This document shows positions 55,973 to 64,000 of a DNA stretch of 64,000 bases, piece after piece. Within the stretch, counting starts at the first letter, position 1, and every line of letters begins with the position of its first letter. Below the pieces are notes generated by a model. The model had not been told where the DNA came from. It saw only the letters and a program-made list of their open reading frames with translations, and did no database searches. The translations under genes were made by a program, and so were the position numbers. Source of the stretch: Terramyces sp. JEL0728. Its lineage: Eukaryota; Chytridiomycota; Chytridiomycetes; Rhizophydiales; Terramycetaceae. The stretch is taken from the NCBI GenBank assembly GCA_027603945.1, contig JADIIU010000043.1:40022-104021 (forward strand), written 5' to 3'.

Positions 55973-58631
55973 TTAAACTAATCCAAATCCTTTTGCGTTT
56001 TCAATTGCAGTCAAAAGTCGTTCAGCAAGCTTGTCCTTACTGCTGTACTCTGGCAAAAGCAACCTTCCAAAACAAGTTAGGGCAGACGGTAAACGATCGG
56101 TATCAGGCCCATTGCGTTGAACCACAAACACAAGAGATTGAAATCCTTTAAGGGGAATACGGTCACTTGCAGTTACAAACTCCAGCAAGCGTTGTTTTTG
56201 TACCAGTGTCATTACATGCACAATCTCCCAAAACCATCTATGTTAATTTGTATTACGTTATTATTTCGTGGCTTGTTGTATATTCCTCATACTGCGCACC
56301 TTCTTGCAAATCTCTAAAATCGAGTTCACTGGAGCCCATTCCACATATCAATTGCTCAAGTTCAAATGATTTGCACATTTTTAAAGCTTTGCCGCCGCAC
56401 ACTTTGTAGAATCCTTGTCTGAAAGAATTGAATTGGTCCTGGATTGCAGTGTAGCATAGGTATTTGATGTACAGATTAACATACCGTTCTCTGTTTTCGT
56501 TTGTTACTAGTACATCCTGCCCGTTTGCAATCAGCGGTATGTGCTCTACCTTTCCAAACCGCTCAAATGATATTTCAAATGTGCGCATGAAAATATCAGA
56601 GACATCGCCATCTTGCCAATCTAATAATTGCTGCAGTCCTTTTCCAAGCGGCTATAATTAAAAACAAATACTGGAAATGCTTCTTTTATGTCCTCAAGGG
56701 TAATCTCCTCTTTGACTAGTTTCTTGTACAAAATGTTTGGAAAAGCAATGCGGATCATTACTCCATTGTACAATGCCAATCCAATGACAATACCTACAAG
56801 CTCAAATTGCAACGTTGGTTCAAGAGAGTTTCTGTTTATCCACGACTGTCTGGTATCTTGATTGTACTCAAACATTCCGTAGTCGGGATCCATTAATTTT
56901 TCAATTAGGATCTGAAAGAATTCTTTCTGCACACCTCCCTGGTCCATTCCTTCCTCGCCACCACCTACAAATTTCACTTTGAGAGGCTTTTTCAGCTCTA
57001 ATGATTTCTTTACAATCTATATTAAAATAAAATACCTGGTCAAGTACATCGGAAATTAAATGCGCTCTTCGCACTTCAAGGATCAAGTATGGATTAATCG
57101 ACTCTTTCATTTCATTTTCCATTGTTTCTAGTAAAGCAGAGTCATCCAAGAATTTCTGTGCATGGACCACAAGTGCTTGGTTCACACAAGCGTCTACATT
57201 AACAGCAATCACCTTCGTATTCATGCGTCATCTTTACCATTGCGTCAATGTGCATAATTCTATTCTTTGCAACCGGGTCAAATAAGAATGGATAATTGAA
57301 AATTGCAAATTCAGTGATTATCGATTGCTCTAGTGATTTTTTCCATTTTTTATACTCTTCCTTGAAATTTAATTTTGAATATAAATCTATACAGTAAAAC
57401 TCTGATGGCGGTATAATCTGCCTTTCCATTTCATTAGAATGGGAGAGCATTGACAACATCTTTACTCCGCCAATAAATGCATCTTGATTCAGTATCGTGT
57501 TCCCAATGAAATTCTTGAATATTTCTACTGTTTGACGAAAATCCTTTTCCTCTAGTTTCGCAAACCAATTAATCAAAGTGAGTTTTGCTTGTGATTTCAA
57601 TTTATGTATGAATTCACATAGTTTTGTCAGTGTCGATTCAAACCGCGGTTCAAGAAATAATGGGTTCTAAGTTAACAGCAATTACCAACACTAGTATCAA
57701 AATGTTGTTTAAGAGCGGTGAGATTGAATTAATGTTCTTTAGTTTCGAGTGTAGTTTTGTAAGCTGGCCTTCAATTCCTTCCATCAATGCTTTGTAAAAC
57801 ATTTCCTTGCCGAGTTGGTTGATCAATTCATAAGTTTGCAGAATTTCTTGAATATCCAAATTTGAGGGGTGTTTATGGTAAGCAGTCCGCGATTCGATAT
57901 CCGCAATTCTCTCTCCTTCAAATTTAAAACTCTTTCCCAATGCTTCCAAATTCGAGAATATACAAGCAATCGAATTCAGCAAAAAAGTCGGCTCATTATC
58001 TTCATAGTAGTTCTCTATTGCAATTTTAAACAAATGATAGTCCAATTCTTTTAAACTGAGGTTATCATCAATACTTTCATCTGAAACTGATAAATCCAGC
58101 GAACTGTTTGATAATTTCGATTTAATATTATCGGTTGATAGTGATTTTGGAAATTTATCCAATGAATATGATTTTGGATTTGAAAACATTTGATTGAATG
58201 GAGAGTGAGAGAATAGTGAGCTTAAAAATGGAGTAGCATCCATTGAATGCTGCCTTTGTCTTGGCGAATTGAATGATGATTGTCTGGAATGTACAGGAGT
58301 AGTGAATGGCGAATTGAAATGTAATTCTGCAGGTAAATGAGGACAGAACGGCTGATTGTTGGAAGCCATCTGTATTGCATAAACTGCAGCTATTTCCGGT
58401 CTTAACACAGTATATTTGGGATTAGATGCGCAGTTTTTAGTACTACAATTCTTTCCACACCCGTGTATCAGTTGATAGAAATATCTGGGTTAGTGCCGAT
58501 TACTTTTTTACTTTTAATTCAAATTGAACTCTTGATGAATTGTTTTTAGAATTGTCTGTTAGCGATGATGATAATCTGGGATCATTTAATGCCTTTTGAA
58601 TCGAAGAAGAGCGAGAACGCCTTCCTTCCAT
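55973..58631 (-). CDS. UBE3A: UBE3A (E6AP)-like HECT E3 ubiquitin ligase
   Basis: Seven exons: 58631-58504, 58484-57686, 57666-57213, 57193-57036, 57016-56672, 56651-56257 and 56237-55973 (847 aa, close to the human length). Introns are 19-20 bases. After MEGRRSRSSSIQKAL comes the AZUL zinc finger (YFYQLIHGCGKNCSTKNCASNP), diagnostic for UBE3A. A helical middle region follows. The HECT domain has KVKFVGGGEEGMDQGGVQKEFF, TFEISFERFG and the catalytic Cys about 815 in LPSALTCFGRLLLPEYSS. AZUL normally docks the ligase on the proteasome subunit Rpn10. No single ORF shows the AZUL start; it appears only after splicing at 58485-58503. Identification is firm. Confidence 0.94.
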
Positions 58632-58932
58632 AACGTCACTTTTTGAGATTGGTTTTTTGAAAAGAAAGAATCTGGGAATGGCTTGTATTTAATGTTGACT
58701 GTGATTGCATTATGGTATTGTAGCTCTTACGAGTTCAATTCAGCAAGGATTATTACGACATTAGAAACAAGAATTATGCGATAGTGTTTTCATTAGAATA
58801 AAATACATGAATTCAAACCGTAAACACCAGAGACTTGAATACAGACTTTTCTCTAATTGTTGCGGATTGCAATTATCAGTGTGTGAATCACTAAATTACC
58901 TCTGAAGCCACAGCGGTTTTACTTTTTCAAAA
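58632..58932. other. Intergenic region between divergent UBE3A-like and NAPE-PLD genes
   Basis: This stretch of 301 bases shows no coding frame, RNA gene or repeat. It should contain the two divergent promoters. Confidence 0.45.
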
Positions 58933-60300
58933 ATGTTTAAAACCATAGGAATAATAATTCCAACAGTGGTGATAGGAGGACTGTTTTTTGAACACATCAG
59001 ATTTGTCATCACTCACTACCATAGAAACAAGGGAATACAGCAGTACTGGATTCAAGAAGGTGAATTGGAAGAAATAGAAAACGATTTAAAATTGGTGCTA
59101 AAGTGGAAACAGAAATTATTCCATTCGTTCTCTGTCGGTATTTTTTATTTTACTGTAGCTGGACGGTATGTTAATCCATTTTTGGAGTGGGAGGACAGGA
59201 ACACTACAGATATTTTTGCAATGATTCGGTATCAACTGACAAGAAAGAACAGGAATGGACTGCCTTGTTTGCATTTAGAAAAGAATTTGCCTTTGGTTAA
59301 ACCAAATTTCCCTCTGCTGAATGAATTTACCCTGAAATCACATTTGAGACAGTCAATTGAACAAACAAAGAAATTAGTGGCTTTGGCTTTAATGGACGAT
59401 GACAGTGCTGTTGGAATGGACAGTGTATCTAGCAAAGGAATACGGAAAAGAGACAGCGCCATGGATCTTGATCTTGCAAATTTCAACCAAATGACAGTAA
59501 CTTGGATTGGACAGTCCACTTGCTTTATTCAAATGGATGGCTACAATATCCTTACAGATCCAATATTCAGTTCAAGAACAACAGGAGAATGGTTTGGCCC
59601 TAAACGACTGCGACCTCCGCCTTGTTCTCTGAAAGATTTACCACCTATTGATATTGTACTGATTTCACATAACCACTATGATCATTTGGATACTAATGTG
59701 ATGTATGAATTAGGGGACTCGTGCACCTGGTATGTTCCGTTAGGACTGGCGAGTTGGGTAAAATCATTTGGAGTCAAAAAAGTATATTTTACTAACAAAG
59801 GTAATTGAACTGGATTGGTGGCAGGAATACAAGCACGACGATAAATTATTAATAGCATCATGTCCTATCCAACACTGGAGCGGAAGGCACTTTTTTGACG
59901 TTAATTCTTCACTCTGGTGCTCGTTCATCTGTAAAACCAGCACTCAGTCATTCTTCCATTGTGGCGATACTGGATACTGCAGTGTATTTAAAGAAATTGG
60001 ATTAAAGTATGGTCCAATTACACTCGCAGCGCTACGTATTTACTATTTAATTTAGCTATTGGAAGTTATGAACCAAGATATTTCATGTGCCATCAGCATA
60101 TGGATCCAGAAGAAGCTTGCTTGGTCCATGTGGATATTCAGGCAAAGTATTCTATAGGCGTGCACTGGGGTACTTTTATGATGTCGGACGAGCATTATAT
60201 GGATCCGCCAAAGGATTTCAAGGTTGCTAGCGACAAGCATGGGCTGGGTAAGCAAGTGTTTACCAGCCATCTGGGGGAAACTATTTTATTAGATATTTAA
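58933..60300 (+). CDS. NAPEPLD: NAPE-hydrolysing phospholipase D-like metallo-beta-lactamase
   Basis: Exons are 58933-59781, 59801-60035 and 60056-60300 (442 aa; introns 19 and 20 bases). An N-terminal membrane helix (TIGIIIPTVVIGGLFF) anchors it. The catalytic part has GRYVNPFLEW, VTWIGQSTCFIQMDGYNILTDPIF, the metal motif SHNHYDHLD, SCPIQHWSGR, HCGDTGYC, LPIGSYEPRYFM, HMDPEEA and IGVHWGTFMMSDEHYMDPP. These are the NAPE-PLD signatures, an enzyme that cleaves N-acyl-phosphatidylethanolamine to N-acylethanolamines at membranes. The N-terminal 100 residues are longer than in the human enzyme. Fungal homologues such as Fmp30 are inner-mitochondrial-membrane proteins, so location is uncertain. Confidence 0.9.
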
Positions 60301-60475
60301 CATTCATCATCTTGTTATTTTCTTGTGACTTTATATCCCGCAAACTTGGAAATCTGTTCAATTCAGTGATTTGGCGATCAATATTTTATCATGCTGGTAT
60401 TTTTATAAGTGTAATGAAGATCAGCTGTATGGTTAGGAGCTTCCATTGCCAATAAAAGAAATTACTTTATTTCTA

Positions 60476-61590
60476 TCACATTTGCGGCCCATCATACAAA
60501 ACATATCGGGCAAACCTTCCAAATGAATTATCCAAAGTCTTTACAGTTTCAAAATTGATAGGAAAATCGATTTTCTTGGCAAACGCACGGTAAAACGAGT
60601 GTACAGCATAGACATTTTTCCATTCCAAGTCTTTGTATGGTTTGAACATTGGCAGGGTGTCTGCATCCCAGTCCCATGCCCACCAACTTACTAGCTCATG
60701 TCTATACGCTTTTACTTGCGATTTGTTTTCATACTTTTCGTATAATTTCAGCGGTAATTGCACAGAGTGATCATCCCACCTCTCGCTGTCAAAATAGCTG
60801 TATTGATCGTACCAATGCATCAAGAACCTGCATTAAAACCAAGTTACCTGGAACATTTCTTGCCAATCAAAATTCCATTATTCAAACCATAATCTTGATC
60901 TTGATTTTGGTAACCAATGGAAAATTCATCTTTTAAAAACCTTTCGAAAGATTTGATAGGGTAAGCATCCATATCTAAATAAATTCCACCATATTTCAAG
61001 ATTGCTTCCATTCTGAGAAGATCAGCTTTGTGTTCCCCATTCTTGACAGGGAGATTGTTGAAGATTGTTGAGACTGTTCTAGAAGAAACAAGATCTAAAT
61101 CAAATTCTGCCACTGCTTGCATAAAGAATTTGCTGTCGAATGGAAAGATTTCACCGTGGATGTAAATCCGCTCTGGCTTTAGTATTTTTTTGATGGCTCT
61201 GATATTCAAGTAATGGTGAAATTTAAACCCTCTTCCAGGAATCAAGTGCACTACATTTGGAACACTACAACTATTGAAATCTTTATCAGTGTATGTTGAA
61301 CATTCTTCCTTCATTTCATCATAGGTTTGGTTTGAAGATTTTTTTACTGCTTCGTACTGGTCTGCGACAGGATCAGCATAGCATTTTGATTCTGGTAATT
61401 TTGCTTTATTCGCTGGGATTTTTGTAACAGCTTTTGTATAGTTCATATTGACTTTTACAGTGTCGTAATTGATGGAATCGCCTTGAAAACTGTTGGCGTA
61501 CAAAATGTTGACATTCAGCTCCACAATTACAGTCACTATTAGAACTGTGAGGACAACGACAATAAAAGTTTTAAATCCCTTCACCATCAT
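60476..61590 (-). CDS. Type II membrane glycosyltransferase with DXD motif (GT32-like)
   Basis: Exons are 61590-60848 and 60827-60476 (364 aa), with a 20-base intron at 60828-60847. A single N-terminal helix (TFIVVVLTVLIVTVIVEL) is followed by a stem and a catalytic domain: VPNVVHLIPGRGFKFHHYLNIRAI, HKADLLRMEAILKYGG, the metal-binding DXD in IYLDMDAYPI and NNGILIGKK. This fits Golgi sugar transferases of the Och1/capsular-mannosyl group, which use nucleotide sugars. Donor and acceptor are unknown. A second ATG follows the first immediately. It converges on NAPE-PLD with 175 bases between stops. Confidence 0.82.
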
Positions 61591-61912
61591 TATTGCTTTT
61601 TCTCAAACTTTTTGTCACAAAGATTTTTATGGCAAACTAAGCCACAAACTGTTTCAAACAAATGGCTGGAACAGATATTTGATATCCACAGACAATCAGA
61701 AAAAGAAAATAGAGTATGTTCTCTATAAACAATATCTGGACAACATGCCGCATTATTTGCCTCACTTTGGTTTCAAGCGAAATGTTTGATTTACAACCCT
61801 AACCCTACAGAGATGAGAATGCCATTGATCGAGGATTACCGACAAAGAAGTAATTGCTTGTAAAAACTGGTTTGAATGCAATTTATCTTTTGCGAATATC
61901 CAAATTTTTCCC
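61591..61912 (+). other. Gap with possible upstream exon and a telomere-like repeat
   Basis: A plus-strand frame ending at 61789 looks coding in its last 50 codons (GWNRYLISTDNQKKKIEYV, YLDNMPHYLPHFGFK) but has no own ATG. It may be an upstream exon of the ankyrin gene; I could not join it. Two copies of AACCCT lie at 61795-61806. Confidence 0.3.
61795..61807. repeat. Two-unit TTAGGG/CCCTAA telomere-like repeat
   Basis: The plus strand reads AACCCTAACCCTA, the complement of TTAGGG. Two units are too few to prove an interstitial telomere, and the CCTAAC core also resembles an intron branch site. Confidence 0.4.
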
Positions 61913-63877
61913 ATGCAGGAAAATGAAATCCGAATTTCAAAAATCAAAAATGAACTATTTGTGGTATTGAACCACTTGAAATTGCTGGAATACTTTGAAC
62001 TCCGATACGCAATCAGGATTAAATTGGATTTCATTACTCAAGCCAACCATAACAGATGGATTTTTGGCTATTTCAACTGCGACGACAGAGGGCCCAAAGA
62101 TCACCATAATCCGTATTTCATCAACTTTAAAGAATTTCTTGCGTTTCTGTTCAATACTGGTACTTTGATTCAATCGATTCTAAAGATCAAGCATATGGTT
62201 GCTATCCGGCCATACATGCAGTTTCAGCAATTTGACCCCAAGCAGTTACTACTTGAAAACAGTATAGAATATCTGGCTTCACTGGTTTACAATTCAAATA
62301 GAAATTTTCAGTATATACTCAACCAAGAGGTGGTTGATGGAAATATCTATACCATTGATTGTTTTTTAAAATCAAATCTACAATTGGATTACAGTTTACC
62401 ATTTATATTGGCAATCAAGCACAGTCGCTTTGAAATACTAAAATTGCTGCTTGCTGACAGCAGAGTAGATCCTTGCTGCTTCAAAAGTCGCGGGTTAGTT
62501 CTTGCATGTGGGATGAGATCAATAGACATTCCTCAGCTATTGCTAAAAGACGGAAGAGTAGTTTCCAATTCAGCTATTGTTGTTGCTTCCTACAGGGGCA
62601 GAATTGATATTTTAAAACTGTTACTTCAAGATCAAAGACTAAAAGTGACTAATCGCGCACTTAGAGATGCAGCTACAATGGGGCATTTGAAAATATGCCA
62701 GCTGTTGATTACGCATGGGCTAGATCCTAGTGCAGATGGCAATTTAGCTTTCCAACGAGCTTGTCAGAATGGCCATTTAGGATTGGCAGAGTTCTTGCTC
62801 CAAGACAGACGAGTAGATCCCGCCGCTAGAAACAATCAGGCAATTAGACAATCTGCAAGAAGGGGATACTCGGATATTGTAAAATTACTGCTAAAAGATG
62901 AGCGTGTAGATAAAAATGCAAATAGTTGCGAAGCAGCAATACAGGCTGCTATATCTGGACATTTCAGCTTGACAGAATCTTTATTGGACGGAAATATTCA
63001 CAAGGTTTTTGAATTTACCGCACAAAGTGAAAATATTTCAATTCTGTGTTCCAGTGTACACGGCGGAGGAATTACTCTGATAAATCATGTACTGGAGCTG
63101 GTAGACAGAGGATCAGGAACAGTTGAATATCCGAATAGGGATAGATTGAATGAAGCATTGCTGAGAGCGTGCAAAAAAGGATACACTAGGGTTGCCAAGT
63201 ACATTCTCCAGCTGAATGATTCAGATTCGTTGTATTATAGCGGCTGTCTGCTTCGCAATGCTATCAGCAATGGACATTTGGAAATAGTCAAGCTTTTGTT
63301 GCAAGATTCCAGATTAAACCCAAGTGTCAATAGAAATGAAATGGTTAGATTAGCCGCGGCAAAAGGATGCACAGAAATAGTTGGATTGTTGCTAAGGAAT
63401 GAAAAAGTAGATCCAAACATGTGTTTAAAGAAAGAGACTGCCTTGACATTGGCAGTGAGGAACCAACATTTTGAAACTGTAAAGCTGCTGCTGGAAAGCA
63501 AAAGAGTCGACCCAACGCTGTATGACAGCATGGCATTCAGAGAAGCTGCCAAAATCAATAATTTTGGATTGATGGAACTATTCATTAGAGATGCACGCTC
63601 AGTATTCAGTGCAAAACAAAGCGAAGCGTTCAAGTCGGCAGTGCAAGTAGGCAACCCTCGTATAATTGAAATGCTTTTAAAAGAAAAATCAATTTCACCG
63701 AATAGTGAACATAATTTTGCACTTAAACACGCAGCACAGATGGGATACTATGAAATTGCAGAAATGCTGGCAAAGGATCCTCGGGTTGATGTCCATTGTG
63801 ATAACGACCATGCGCTTTGGAGGGCTGAAATACACGGGCAACAGCGTATAGTTGATTTGCTGAGAGAGTTTAAATAA
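61913..63877 (+). CDS. Ankyrin-repeat protein, 654 aa
   Basis: An uninterrupted ORF from ATG 61913. After about 170 residues without repeats, about fourteen ankyrin-type repeats of unusual, regular form run to the C-terminus. Most have the pattern G(H/R)xxIVKLLLxDxRVDPxxxxNxAIRxA, for example FEILKLLLADSRVDP, LKICQLLITHGLDP, SDIVKLLLKDERVDK and FETVKLLLESKRVDP. The repeated LLxDxRVDP consensus is common in large lineage-specific ankyrin families of protists and chytrids. The protein probably binds other proteins; no catalytic domain or signal peptide is seen. The N-terminal region is in frame with open sequence upstream to about 61825, so an earlier exon may exist. Confidence 0.78.
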   Translation: MQENEIRISKIKNELFVVLNHLKLLEYFELRYAIRIKLDFITQANHNRWIFGYFNCDDRGPKDHHNPYFINFKEFLAFLFNTGTLIQSILKIKHMVAIRPYMQFQQFDPKQLLLENSIEYLASLVYNSNRNFQYILNQEVVDGNIYTIDCFLKSNLQLDYSLPFILAIKHSRFEILKLLLADSRVDPCCFKSRGLVLACGMRSIDIPQLLLKDGRVVSNSAIVVASYRGRIDILKLLLQDQRLKVTNRALRDAATMGHLKICQLLITHGLDPSADGNLAFQRACQNGHLGLAEFLLQDRRVDPAARNNQAIRQSARRGYSDIVKLLLKDERVDKNANSCEAAIQAAISGHFSLTESLLDGNIHKVFEFTAQSENISILCSSVHGGGITLINHVLELVDRGSGTVEYPNRDRLNEALLRACKKGYTRVAKYILQLNDSDSLYYSGCLLRNAISNGHLEIVKLLLQDSRLNPSVNRNEMVRLAAAKGCTEIVGLLLRNEKVDPNMCLKKETALTLAVRNQHFETVKLLLESKRVDPTLYDSMAFREAAKINNFGLMELFIRDARSVFSAKQSEAFKSAVQVGNPRIIEMLLKEKSISPNSEHNFALKHAAQMGYYEIAEMLAKDPRVDVHCDNDHALWRAEIHGQQRIVDLLREFK

Positions 63878-64000
63878 ATTGTTTGTAGTAATTTGATTGT
63901 GGATAATGCACTTGATACCGAGATTATTCTCTTACAAGAAACCGATTGTAAACATTGTCCAAGAACAGTTTTTCGCACAACAAAGGAGGATCGTTTAATT
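63878..64000 (+). other. Right edge; possible start of another gene
   Basis: An ATG at 63906 opens MHLIPRLFSYKKPIVNIVQEQ, which looks like a mitochondrial presequence. It runs to AGG ATC followed by GTTTAATT at the very end, which could be an intron start. Too little sequence remains to decide. Confidence 0.3.

Overview
The window is compact nuclear DNA from a unicellular eukaryote. It is AT-rich, carries a gene about every 1.7-1.9 kb on both strands, and has almost no intergenic space. Protein-coding ORFs are broken by very short introns. By joining ORFs so that conserved domains read through, I placed about 120 introns of 18-23 bases (usually 19-21), almost all GT...AG with a TAAY-like branch site 4-8 bases before the AG. 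Whole gene models built this way come out as exact multiples of three, for example 1389, 1116, 1092, 849, 847 and 798 codons, and one splice is confirmed by an intronless paralogue next door. The lineage cannot be fixed from sequence alone. A TH1/SH3 class I myosin, BAP31, Mss116-type helicase and Ipi1, together with a kinesin-2 motor, TPGS2 and other flagellar-type genes and a Crinkler-type effector, fit a zoosporic early-diverging fungal relative (chytrid, Rozella or aphelid grade). A villidin-type protein also recalls amoebozoans. This placement is inference.

Layout. 1-8.2 kb: Ipi1 (cut by the left edge), an unknown ORF, CDK11, a Crinkler-like NTPase-nuclease, a plant-type GH35 beta-galactosidase and EI24. 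8.35-18.3 kb: an 11-exon villidin-type actin-binding protein, an amino-acid permease, two tandem seven-helix membrane proteins and an SRPBCC protein. 18.3-26.8 kb: TPGS2, BAP31, mitochondrial uS17, an IQ/SPRY-like protein, the SWI3/RSC8 chromatin subunit and an RIIa/EF-hand protein. 26.8-38.4 kb: class I myosin, geranylgeranyltransferase-I beta, acetoacetyl-CoA synthetase, a WW-MyTH4-RhoGAP protein, a p25-alpha-like protein and ZSWIM2. 38.4-47 kb: two head-to-head ABCG transporters and a P4-ATPase. 47.4-64 kb: TBCB, small proteins, an Mss116-type helicase, kinesin-2, a SENP6/7-like SUMO protease, a UBE3A-like HECT ligase, NAPE-PLD, a DXD glycosyltransferase and an ankyrin-repeat protein.

Themes. 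Several genes serve the actin or microtubule cytoskeleton and probably a flagellum (kinesin-2, TPGS2, TBCB, the RIIa/EF-hand protein, myosin I, villidin, RhoGAP). Others act in membrane lipid and ER biology (P4-ATPase, ABCG pair, NAPE-PLD, BAP31, EI24) or in ubiquitin/SUMO control (UBE3A-like, ZSWIM2, SENP-like). Neighbouring genes are not functionally clustered and there are no operons.

Most notable: the uniform ~20-base introns; two introns in one gene that appear to end in TG and GG instead of AG; a GC-AG intron in the kinesin P-loop; a kinesin whose first coding exon is only the ATG; a 42-base BAP31 intron that looks like two complete introns back to back; divergent gene pairs with only 24 or 27 bases between start codons; and six convergent pairs whose stop codons lie 2-12 bases apart. 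All gene models are manual, without RNA evidence.
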